A stretch of DNA of 64,000 bases from Pseudomonas silvicola (GTDB lineage Bacteria; Pseudomonadota; Gammaproteobacteria; Pseudomonadales; Pseudomonadaceae), in assembly GCF_026651855.1 (NCBI RefSeq), contig NZ_CP093280.1:6904501-6968500 (forward strand), given 5' to 3'. The notes beneath the pieces were generated by a model. That model saw nothing but the letters and a program-made list of their open reading frames with translations, was not told the origin of the DNA and made no database searches. Both the position numbers and the translations under genes were made by a program. Below, in pieces: positions 57,884-64,000 of the stretch. Numbering within the stretch: the stretch's first letter is position 1; every line of letters starts with the position of its first letter.

Positions 57884-58222
57884 TCAGGCGTTTTCGCCGG
57901 CCTTGGCCTTCTCGGCAGCCGCCTTGATCAGCGTCTGCAGTTCACCGTTGGCGAACATTTCAGCCACGATATCGCTGCCGCCGACCAGCTCACCGCCCAC
58001 CCACAGCTGGGGGAAAGTCGGCCAGTTGGCGTATTTCGGCAGGTTGGCGCGGATTTCCGGGTTCTGCAGGATATCCACATACGCGAATTTCTCGCCGCAC
58101 TGCATCACGCATTGCGACGCCTTCGACGAGAAGCCGCACTGCGGGGCGTTCGGCGAACCTTTCATGTAAAGCAGAATGGTGTTGTTGGCAATCTGCTCTT
58201 TAATCGTTTCGATGATATCCAT
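57884..58222 (-). CDS. grxD: Monothiol glutaredoxin (Grx4 family)
   Basis: 112 aa, CGFS-type glutaredoxin (Cys29 in NAPQCGFSSKA) that binds and passes on [2Fe-2S] clusters. GSH-binding TFPQLWVGGELVGGSD. Start at 58222 (MDIIETIKEQIANN) fits the family; an ATG at 58252 adds ten residues. Convergent with the DUF3108 gene. Confidence 0.96.
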   Translation of the reverse strand: MDIIETIKEQIANNTILLYMKGSPNAPQCGFSSKASQCVMQCGEKFAYVDILQNPEIRANLPKYANWPTFPQLWVGGELVGGSDIVAEMFANGELQTLIKAAAEKAKAGENA

Positions 58223-58336
58223 GGAGCACCTCGGCTTAGCTTTCCGACTCATAGGTCGACACGGTGACGCATTGTAACGGAAACCCGAGCGCTACGCTCG
58301 ACCTCTGTCGCGGCCAGCGCGGCTCCCGCACCCGAC

Positions 58337-60445
58337 TCAGGCCGCGACGACGCGCACCGGCACGCCGTTGAGCGCGGCATTGCCCGACAGCCGATCCATC
58401 AACCGCTCGTCCGTGAGGTCATTGGCGCTGGCCCCCGCCTGAGCCTGCGCGATACCCAGCCGTACCCCATGGCGCCCGTGGCCGAAGCCATGGGGCAGGC
58501 TCACCACCCCTGGCATCATTTCGCTGCTGCCCAGCACCTGCACCTCGATACTGCCCACCCGCGAGGTGACGCGTACCTGCTGGCCGTCCAGCAAGCCGCG
58601 GCTGGCCAGGTCGTCGGGGTGCATCAGCAACTGGTGGCGTGGCTTGCCCTTCACCAGGCGGTGGTAGTTGTGCATCCATGAATTGTTGCTGCGTACGTGT
58701 CGGCGCCCCACCATGACCAGCTCATCGGGGGCCGGTGGCGCCTGCTCGGCAAACCGTTGCAGGTCGGCCATCAGCAACGGTGGCGCCGCCTGAATGCGCT
58801 GGCCAGGGGTCTTGAGCCGGGCCGCCAGGTTAGGCTGCAAAGGTCCCAGATCAAGACCATGAGGGTGTTCGGCCAGCGTTGCCAGCGACAACCCCACCTC
58901 GCTGCTATCCCCCCAGGGCCCGGCGCGCAACCCGCGCTCAATCAATTGCGCAGGCGGCAGCGTCGGTTTGAGCGCCTTGCCGGACAGGGCGGCGAACGCC
59001 TCGGCCAGGCCCACGAAGATCTCCCAGTCATGCAGCGCCCCCTCGGGTTTTGGCAGGATAGCGCGGTTGAAACGGCTGACATTGCGCACCGCGAACAGGT
59101 TGAAGGTGGTGTCGTAGTGGTCGTTTTCCAGCGCCGAAGTCGACGGCAGGATCAGGTCGGCATAGCGCGTGGTTTCGTTGATGTACAGGTCGATGCTGAG
59201 CATGAATTCCAGCCCGTCGAGCGCCTGCTCCAACTGTCGGCCATTGGGGGTGGACAGCACCGGGTTGCCTGCCACGGTAATCAACGCCCGCACCTGGCCG
59301 TCACCTTCCACCAGCATTTCCTCGGCCAGCGCTGACACGGGTAATTCGCCACCGTATTCCGGCAACCCGGACACCCGGCTTTGCCAGGCGTTGAAGTGTC
59401 CGCCGGCGGTACTGGCTACCAGGTCCACCGCAGGGGTCGTGCACAGCGCCCCACCGACCCGGTCAAGGTTGCCGGTGACCAGGTTGATCAATTGCACCAG
59501 CCAGTGGCACAGGGTGCCAAACGCTTGGGTGGACACCCCCATGCGGCCATAGCACACCGCCTTGTCGGCCGCGGCGAAGTCCCGGGCCAATTGGCGAATG
59601 ACCTGGGCCGGTACGCCACAACGCGGGCTCATGGCCTCGGCACTGAACCCTGCGACGGCGCGGCGCACCTCAGCCAGGCCGTCCACGGGCAGCCCGCTGT
59701 CGCGCCCCAGCCCTTCTTCGAACAGCGTATTGAGCAGGCCCAGCAGCAACGCCGCGTCACCGCCAGGGCGGATGAACAGGTGCTGATCGGCCATGGCCGC
59801 GGTTTCGCTGCGGCGTGGGTCCACCACCACGACCTTGCCACTACGCGCCTGAATGGCCTTCAGGCGCTTCTCCACGTCGGGGACGGTCATGATGCTGCCG
59901 TTGGACGCCAGCGGATTGCCGCCCAGTATCAGCATGAAATCCGTGTGATCGATGTCCGGGATGGGCAACAGCAGGCCATGGCCGTACATCAGAAAGCTGG
60001 AAAGGTGATGGGGCAACTGGTCCACCGAGGTGGCCGAATAGCGATTGCGGGTCTTGAGCAGGCCGAGGAAGTAGTTGCCGTGGGTCATCAGCCCATAGTT
60101 GTGAACGCTGGGGTTGCCCTGGTAGATCGCCACGGCATTCTGGCCATGGCGCTGCTGGATGTCCCACAGGCGCCGCGCCACCTCGTCAAAGGCCTCTTGC
60201 CAGCCGATGGCCTGCCAGTCATTGCCCACGCGGCGCATGGGCTGGCGCAGGCGGTCCGGGTCGTTCTGGATATCCTGCAAGGCCACGGCCTTGGGGCATA
60301 TGTGGCCGCGACTGAAGGTGTCCAGGGGGTCGCCCTTGATCGAGGTAATGGCCAGGTGCCCGGCCTCGTCGGCCTGGGTCTCGATAGCGAGGCCGCAAAT
60401 GGCCTCGCAGAGGTGACACGCGCGGTGGTGCAGGGTCTTGATCAT
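58337..60445 (-). CDS. Molybdopterin oxidoreductase, orphan, unknown substrate
   Basis: 702 aa. N-terminal [4Fe-4S] motif Cys10-x2-Cys13-x3-Cys17-x32-Cys50 (RACHLCEAICGLA, GHICPKA), then the bis-MGD domain (GNPLASNGSIMTV) and molydopterin dinucleotide-binding C-terminal domain (SLPHGFGHGRHGVRLG). Resembles BisC/FdhF-type enzymes. No twin-arginine signal, so cytoplasmic. No electron-transfer subunits or maturation genes are nearby, which leaves the substrate open. ATG at 60445 has the family start MIKTLHHRACHLC. Confidence 0.87.
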   Translation of the reverse strand: MIKTLHHRACHLCEAICGLAIETQADEAGHLAITSIKGDPLDTFSRGHICPKAVALQDIQNDPDRLRQPMRRVGNDWQAIGWQEAFDEVARRLWDIQQRHGQNAVAIYQGNPSVHNYGLMTHGNYFLGLLKTRNRYSATSVDQLPHHLSSFLMYGHGLLLPIPDIDHTDFMLILGGNPLASNGSIMTVPDVEKRLKAIQARSGKVVVVDPRRSETAAMADQHLFIRPGGDAALLLGLLNTLFEEGLGRDSGLPVDGLAEVRRAVAGFSAEAMSPRCGVPAQVIRQLARDFAAADKAVCYGRMGVSTQAFGTLCHWLVQLINLVTGNLDRVGGALCTTPAVDLVASTAGGHFNAWQSRVSGLPEYGGELPVSALAEEMLVEGDGQVRALITVAGNPVLSTPNGRQLEQALDGLEFMLSIDLYINETTRYADLILPSTSALENDHYDTTFNLFAVRNVSRFNRAILPKPEGALHDWEIFVGLAEAFAALSGKALKPTLPPAQLIERGLRAGPWGDSSEVGLSLATLAEHPHGLDLGPLQPNLAARLKTPGQRIQAAPPLLMADLQRFAEQAPPAPDELVMVGRRHVRSNNSWMHNYHRLVKGKPRHQLLMHPDDLASRGLLDGQQVRVTSRVGSIEVQVLGSSEMMPGVVSLPHGFGHGRHGVRLGIAQAQAGASANDLTDERLMDRLSGNAALNGVPVRVVAA

Positions 60446-60552
60446 GGCCTGTCTCGGTCCGGGCAGCGGAACCTGACTATGGAACGATCGTACCGCGCGC
60501 ACCAGCAGCCTTGGCGCCTTGAATCAGCTGCCATCAGGGCAGCCGATGATGC

Positions 60553-60846
60553 TCAGTTGTGGGTAATGCCAGGCGGGGGTGCCTGCAGCTGGATTTCCAC
60601 CACGGTTTCGACTTCTTCCTGACCAATGGGCACGCCCGTCAGTTCGCCGATCAACTTCCAGTGCTCATCCAGGCCCGCGCTGATGGTGGCCATGCGGTCG
60701 ATCATGCGCCGCCCGGCCGCGGCGGCCACCTCGTCTTCGCTGCGCAGCAACTCGAACGACATCGAGGTCATCGACGCCGTCAGGTGGGTGAGCGTGCGTG
60801 CCGTGAGGCCCAGCAACTCGAGCAACTGTTGTTCTTTGGAATCCAT
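60553..60846 (-). CDS. Conserved hypothetical protein (97 aa)
   Basis: 97 aa, helical, no signal or membrane span. MDSKEQQLLELLGLTARTLT; hydrophobic core is LTASMTSMSFELL, and the end is rich in Pro (QAPPPGITHN). Adjacent to the molybdopterin gene (107 bases away) but with its own gap, so not surely in its operon. No family I can name. Confidence 0.7.
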   Translation of the reverse strand: MDSKEQQLLELLGLTARTLTHLTASMTSMSFELLRSEDEVAAAAGRRMIDRMATISAGLDEHWKLIGELTGVPIGQEEVETVVEIQLQAPPPGITHN

Positions 60847-61220
60847 TCACACTCTCCGCGTATCTGTCGAGATACAGTCTAGTACCCAAGCCCGCAGTGT
60901 ACGGAATGAGCGCATCAGCAGCCAACGCTTTGCAACCGGTGAGACAGGGTTAACGCTAGACAATTCCGGGCTCGATTGCCAAGCCGCGCGACAGCAGTGT
61001 AAAAAGTGAGACGCCCCCGGAAGCATCGCGGCTGGCGACACGCGCTGAAACACTCCCCATGATCGGAATATGAAACACATGTTGGTAATACGCGACATTT
61101 AATTATAAGATCGCGCCTTCCCCTAAATTCGTCGCCGCGTGCGGCTTTCGCCGCAGGCCTCATCCGTTTTTTCGAACGCTAAAAGCATGGGTGCTGCGGT
61201 ACGTTGCAAAAAGGTAGTCA
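60847..61220. other. Intergenic region: argF promoter and ArgR operator
   Basis: No gene. Holds the divergent promoters of the 97-aa gene and argF. Near argF are an ArgR half-site match (61082-61097), a -35-like TTGGTA and a -10-like TATAAG. A second GCGACA occurs at 61035-61040 with one mismatch to the half-site pattern. Confidence 0.7.
61082..61109 (+). promoter_or_regulatory. argF promoter with overlapping ArgR operator
   Basis: -35-like TTGGTA (61082-61087), 16-bp spacer, -10-like TATAAG (61104-61109). Read on the minus strand, 61082-61097 is TGTCGC-GTATTACC-AA, a full ArgR half-site match that covers the -35 and spacer. That location predicts repression, opposite to the activating geometry at aru and aot. 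Leader to the ATG is about 105 nt. Confidence 0.6.
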
Positions 61221-62144
61221 ATGATGAGCGCAAGGCACTTTCTCTCCCTGATGGATTGCACGCCCGAAGAGCTTCTCAGCGTCATCCGTCGAGGCACCGA
61301 GCTCAAGGACCTGCGTAACCGCGGCGTGCTGTTCGAGCCGCTGAAGAATCGGGTACTGGGCATGATCTTCGAGAAATCGTCGACCCGTACCCGCCTGTCT
61401 TTCGAAGCGGGCATGATCCAGCTCGGCGGCCAGGCCATCTTCCTGTCCCCGCGCGACACCCAACTGGGCCGTGGCGAACCGATCGGCGACTGCGCCATCG
61501 TCATGTCGAGCATGCTCGACGCGGTGATGATCCGTACCTATGCCCACAGCACCCTGACCGAATTCGCCGCCAACTCGCGCGTGCCGGTGATCAATGGCCT
61601 GTCCGACGACCTGCACCCCTGCCAGTTACTGGCCGACATGCAGACATTCCTGGAGCACCGCGGCAGCATTCAGGGCAAGACCGTGGCCTGGATCGGTGAC
61701 GGCAACAACATGTGCAACAGCTACATCGAAGCGGCCATTCAGTTCGACTTCCAGCTGCGCGTGGCCTGCCCCGAAGGCTTCGAGCCCAACCCGCAGTTCC
61801 TGGCGCAGGCCGGCGACCGCGTGAAGGTGGTACGCGACCCGAAAGAAGCGGTAACCGGCGCACACCTGGTGAGCACCGATGTCTGGACCTCCATGGGCCA
61901 GGAAGACGAGACCGCTCGGCGCCTGCAAACCTTCGCGCCGTACCAGGTGAACCGTGAACTGCTCGACCTGGCAGCTGACGATGTGCTGTTCATGCACTGC
62001 CTGCCTGCGCACCGCGGCGAGGAGATCAGCCTGGACTTGCTGGACGACCCGCGCGCCGTGGCCTGGGACCAGGCCGAGAACCGCCTGCACGCGCAAAAGG
62101 CGCTGCTGGAATTCCTGGTAGCCCCAGCCTACCGCCCGGCATGA
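61221..62144 (+). CDS. argF: Ornithine carbamoyltransferase, anabolic
   Basis: Makes citrulline from ornithine and carbamoyl phosphate in arginine biosynthesis. 307 aa: carbamoyl phosphate site STRTR (about 54-58), HPCQ (132-135), ornithine site and [10 protein letters not shown] near the C-terminus. Starts [12 protein letters not shown]; the second Met (61224) is equally possible. The downstream ABC gene starts inside its stop (ATGA at 62141-62144). An ArgR half-site overlaps its promoter. Confidence 0.96.
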   Translation: MMSARHFLSLMDCTPEELLSVIRRGTELKDLRNRGVLFEPLKNRVLGMIFEKSSTRTRLSFEAGMIQLGGQAIFLSPRDTQLGRGEPIGDCAIVMSSMLDAVMIRTYAHSTLTEFAANSRVPVINGLSDDLHPCQLLADMQTFLEHRGSIQGKTVAWIGDGNNMCNSYIEAAIQFDFQLRVACPEGFEPNPQFLAQAGDRVKVVRDPKEAVTGAHLVSTDVWTSMGQEDETARRLQTFAPYQVNRELLDLAADDVLFMHCLPAHRGEEISLDLLDDPRAVAWDQAENRLHAQKALLEFLVAPAYRPA

Positions 62145-63184
62145 CCCCGCAACCGCTGCTGGCTCTCGACCAACTGGCCTGTGGTTACCAGGGCCAGGCC
62201 GTGGTACAGGGCCTGGACCTGACCCTGCACGCGGGCGATATCGGCTGCCTGCTGGGCGCCTCGGGGTGTGGCAAGACCACTACCCTGCGCGCAATCGCCG
62301 GCTTCGAACCCGTGCACGACGGGCAGGTGGTACTGGGTGCAGAAGTCATTTCCCGCGCTGGCTATACCTTGGCACCGGAAAAACGTCGAATCGGCATGGT
62401 TTTCCAGGACTACGCTCTGTTCCCGCACCTGAGCGTGGCCGACAACGTCGCGTTCGGCATACGCCAGCACCCTCGCCAGGCCGCCGTGGTTGCTGAGATG
62501 CTGGAACTGGTGAACCTGCCGGGGCTGGACAATCGCTACCCCCACGAGCTGTCCGGTGGCCAGCAGCAACGCGTGGCCCTGGCCCGCGCGCTGGCGCCGC
62601 AACCGCAATTGCTGCTGCTCGACGAACCCTTCTCCAACCTGGACGTGGAACTGCGTCGGCGGTTGAGCCAGGAAGTGCGCAGCATTCTCAAGCACCGCGG
62701 CACCAGTGCGATCCTGGTCACGCACGACCAGGAGGAAGCCTTTTCGGTGAGCGACAAGGTCGGCGTGTTCCAGCAAGGTCGGCTTGAACAATGGGACACG
62801 CCCTACAACCTGTACCACCACCCGCGAACCCCTTTCGTGGCCGGTTTCATCGGCCAGGGCTATTTCCTGCGCGGCACGCTGAATACCGCGCATTCGGTGC
62901 ACACCGAACTGGGCGAGCTGCACACCCCCACCGCCTATCCCTGGGCCCCGGGCAGCGCGGTGAACGTGCTGTTGCGCCCGGACAGCATCGTTCATGCCCC
63001 CGACGGCCCGCTGAAAGCCCGCATCACCGCCAAGTGTTTTCAGGGCGCAAACACGTTGTATCACCTGCGGCTGGACAGTGGTTGCCAAGTAGAAGCACTG
63101 CTGCCGAGCCGTCTTGACGCGCAGCCGGGCGAGACCGTCGGCATCCGCGTGGCCGCTGAACACCTGGTACTGTTCGCGGCCTGA
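62141..63184 (+). CDS. ABC transporter ATP-binding protein, orphan (PotA/FbpC-like)
   Basis: 347 aa. Walker [10 protein letters not shown] (about 34-42), signature [15 protein letters not shown], Walker [14 protein letters not shown]-loop [10 protein letters not shown], and a C-terminal TOBE-like domain. Similar to ATPases of polyamine or iron uptake systems. No permease or binding-protein gene is in the window. It overlaps argF by 4 bases (ATGA), so it is translationally coupled to arginine biosynthesis, and ends 4 bases before the convergent deacylase gene. Confidence 0.9.
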   Translation: MTPQPLLALDQLACGYQGQAVVQGLDLTLHAGDIGCLLGASGCGKTTTLRAIAGFEPVHDGQVVLGAEVISRAGYTLAPEKRRIGMVFQDYALFPHLSVADNVAFGIRQHPRQAAVVAEMLELVNLPGLDNRYPHELSGGQQQRVALARALAPQPQLLLLDEPFSNLDVELRRRLSQEVRSILKHRGTSAILVTHDQEEAFSVSDKVGVFQQGRLEQWDTPYNLYHHPRTPFVAGFIGQGYFLRGTLNTAHSVHTELGELHTPTAYPWAPGSAVNVLLRPDSIVHAPDGPLKARITAKCFQGANTLYHLRLDSGCQVEALLPSRLDAQPGETVGIRVAAEHLVLFAA

Positions 63185-63188
63185 TGGG

Positions 63189-63659
63189 TCAGGGCCGACC
63201 GATGTCGGCGAAGCTACCGCGGGTATGCTCGGCCAACAGCGCCGGTGCCAATTCCACCTCCAGGCCGCGCCGGCCGGCGCTGACGAACATCGTCGTCAGC
63301 GGTTGCGCCGACTGGTCGATAAAGGTACGCAGCCGCTTCTTCTGGCCCAACGGGCTGATCCCCCCCAGCAGATAACCGGTGGAACGCTGCGCGGCGGCCG
63401 GGTCGGCCATTTCGCATTTCTTCACGCCTGCGGCATGGGCCAGGCCCTTGAGATCCAGGGTGCCAGCCACCGGCACCACGGCCACCAGCAGCTCGCCTTT
63501 CTCGCTGCTGGCCAGCAGGGTCTTGAACACCTGCTCGGGGTTCAGGCCCAGCTTTTCCGCGGCTTCCAGACCATAGGATGCGGCCTTCGGGTCATGTTCG
63601 TAGCTGTGCACGCGGTGTTCGGCACGGGCTTTTTTGAGGAGGTCCAGGGCGGGGGTCAT
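63189..63659 (-). CDS. ybaK: Cys-tRNA(Pro)/Cys-tRNA(Cys) deacylase YbaK
   Basis: 156-aa YbaK/EbsC editing domain that hydrolyses mischarged Cys-tRNA(Pro). Block GISPLGQKKRLRTFIDQSA with conserved Lys (catalytic Lys46 equivalent in FKTLLA) and GGISP. Start MTPALDLLKKARAEHRVH. Convergent with the ABC ATPase gene, gap 4 bases. Confidence 0.92.
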   Translation of the reverse strand: MTPALDLLKKARAEHRVHSYEHDPKAASYGLEAAEKLGLNPEQVFKTLLASSEKGELLVAVVPVAGTLDLKGLAHAAGVKKCEMADPAAAQRSTGYLLGGISPLGQKKRLRTFIDQSAQPLTTMFVSAGRRGLEVELAPALLAEHTRGSFADIGRP

Positions 63660-63752
63660 GGGGGCTTCCTTGGATTCGAGGGGTAAGGCTTGGGATCTTC
63701 AGCGTTCTCAGGATCGAGCGCCGTCCGCAGGCGCGTTCGCGAGCTTGCGCCC

Positions 63753-63787
63753 GCTCCTACATCTGTTTCGGGCCAATTATACCTGTG
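63753..63787. repeat. Dispersed repeat, copy 2 (REP-like)
   Basis: 35 bases matching 7669-7703 with 5 mismatches. Preceded by CGCGAGCTTGCGCCCGCTCC, which on the minus strand reads GGAGCGGGCGCAAGCTCGCG, the familiar P. putida REP pattern. Confidence 0.7.
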
Positions 63788-63823
63788 CCCCCCACCCCGA
63801 CCCATACCTTTCACTTTCGACCT

Positions 63824-63852
63824 TTGACATAATCATTTCTTGTCTATATTTT
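63824..63852 (+). promoter_or_regulatory. Candidate sigma-70 promoter of last gene
   Basis: Perfect -35 TTGACA (63824-63829) and an AT-rich -10 region with TATTTT at 63847-63852 (17-bp spacer) or TATATT at 63845-63850 (15-bp). Would give a leader of about 125 nt. Confidence 0.5.
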
Positions 63853-63960
63853 TTCGTTTCTGAATATCGTGAACCCTAGACCAGTTCGCGAACGCAACAC
63901 ATTCGGCCGGAATGGGGTATTACGGCCGGGTGCCCAATCGAGCGCCTTAAGGCGCCGTAC

Positions 63961-63968
63961 AACAACAA
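63961..63968 (+). promoter_or_regulatory. Candidate Hfq/Crc motif in leader of last gene
   Basis: AACAACAA fits AANAANAA exactly, immediately before the AAAAAAGGTG ribosome site and 14 nt before the ATG. Typical location for catabolite-repression control. Confidence 0.55.
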
Positions 63969-63982
63969 AAAAGGTGTCAACG

Positions 63983-64000
63983 ATGACGACCGCTCAGCAA
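63983..64000 (+). CDS. Start of a gene cut by the window edge; possibly glycerol uptake facilitator
   Basis: Six codons only (MTTAQQ), with AAGGTG 7 bases upstream. GlpF proteins of Pseudomonas begin in a similar way, and I recall glpF near argF in P. putida, so glpF is a guess. The Crc-type motif and strong promoter suggest a catabolic or uptake gene. Confidence 0.3.

Larger units (their letters stand above)
63660..63982. other. Intergenic region: REP repeat, promoter and leader of last gene
   Basis: No gene. From left: REP-like sequence (63710-63790), AT-rich promoter patch (63820-63860), palindromes GTTCGCGAAC (63884-63893) and GCGCCTTAAGGCGC (63942-63955), then the A-rich leader (63961-63970) and AAGGTG ribosome site of the final gene. 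Confidence 0.65.

Overview
The window is a stretch of bacterial chromosome from a Pseudomonas, most likely of the P. putida/P. fluorescens side of the genus. The reasons are the high GC content, gene families and gene order typical of Pseudomonas (aruCFGDB-aruE, aotJQMOP-argR, phhR/phhABC, the late cobalamin operon, purMN), and several intergenic Pseudomonas-type REP palindromes. Genes are tightly packed, with many start/stop overlaps. I see no CRISPR array, transposase, prophage, rRNA, tRNA or toxin/defence island.

Layout. (1) 1-7.4 kb, minus strand: the arginine succinyltransferase (AST/aru) catabolic operon aruC-aruF-aruG-aruD-aruB-(94-aa ORF)-aruE; aruE runs off the left edge. (2) 7.8-13.1 kb, minus: the arginine/ornithine ABC uptake operon aotJ-aotQ-aotM-aotO-aotP-argR. 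(3) 13.5-15.5 kb: acs, acetyl-CoA synthetase. (4) 15.9-24.2 kb: a DUF2790 protein, phhR divergent from phhABC (phenylalanine hydroxylation), two tiny ORFs, an MFS transporter, arfB and an aromatic amino acid permease. (5) 24.6-30.2 kb: rluB, DUF1289, scpB, scpA, yciO and a PHP phosphoesterase (minus), then yciB and yciI (plus). (6) 30.4-33.5 kb: a Cpx-like envelope-stress locus: a small membrane coiled-coil protein, cpxR, a CpxP/Spy-like protein and cpxA. (7) 33.6-39.1 kb: nitroreductase, trkH, AraC regulator, Mpo1-like protein, LpxH-like phosphatase and EamA transporter. (8) 39.1-48.3 kb, minus: a ten-gene cobalamin operon (cobO to cobS) headed by a cobalamin riboswitch. (9) 48.4-57.8 kb: PQQ-type sugar dehydrogenase lipoprotein, two NlpC/P60 lipoproteins, a sirtuin overlapping hda, an AI-2E-family permease, a DUF2066 protein, purM-purN and a DUF3108 protein. 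(10) 57.9-64 kb: grxD, an orphan molybdopterin oxidoreductase, a 97-aa protein, argF with an orphan ABC ATPase, a Cys-tRNA(Pro) deacylase, and the first six codons of what may be glpF.

How it fits together. The left third is an amino-acid acquisition and catabolism region. Arginine is imported by Aot and degraded by Aru, and ArgR is encoded at the end of the aot operon. I find matches to the ArgR half-site TGTCGC-N8-AA before aruC, aotJ and argF; at aruC and aotJ the site lies exactly 21 bp from the best -10 hexamer. A good sigma-54 promoter match with an NtrC-like dyad also lies upstream of aotJ. TyrR/PhhR-type boxes lie in the phhR-phhA gap and upstream of the aromatic permease. A direct CTTTAC repeat resembling a CpxR box precedes the CpxP-like gene. 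A-rich AANAANAA motifs, the pattern bound by Hfq/Crc, lie in the leaders of acs, phhA, the aromatic permease and the last, truncated gene. All sites were found by reading against published-type consensus patterns and are predictions.

Most of the window is conserved core genome, and I did not find a convincing wholly new system. The best leads are the uncharacterised membrane coiled-coil protein in the cpx locus, the M14-type hydrolase AotO inside a transport operon, the sirtuin overlapping hda, and the small conserved-looking ORFs without function.
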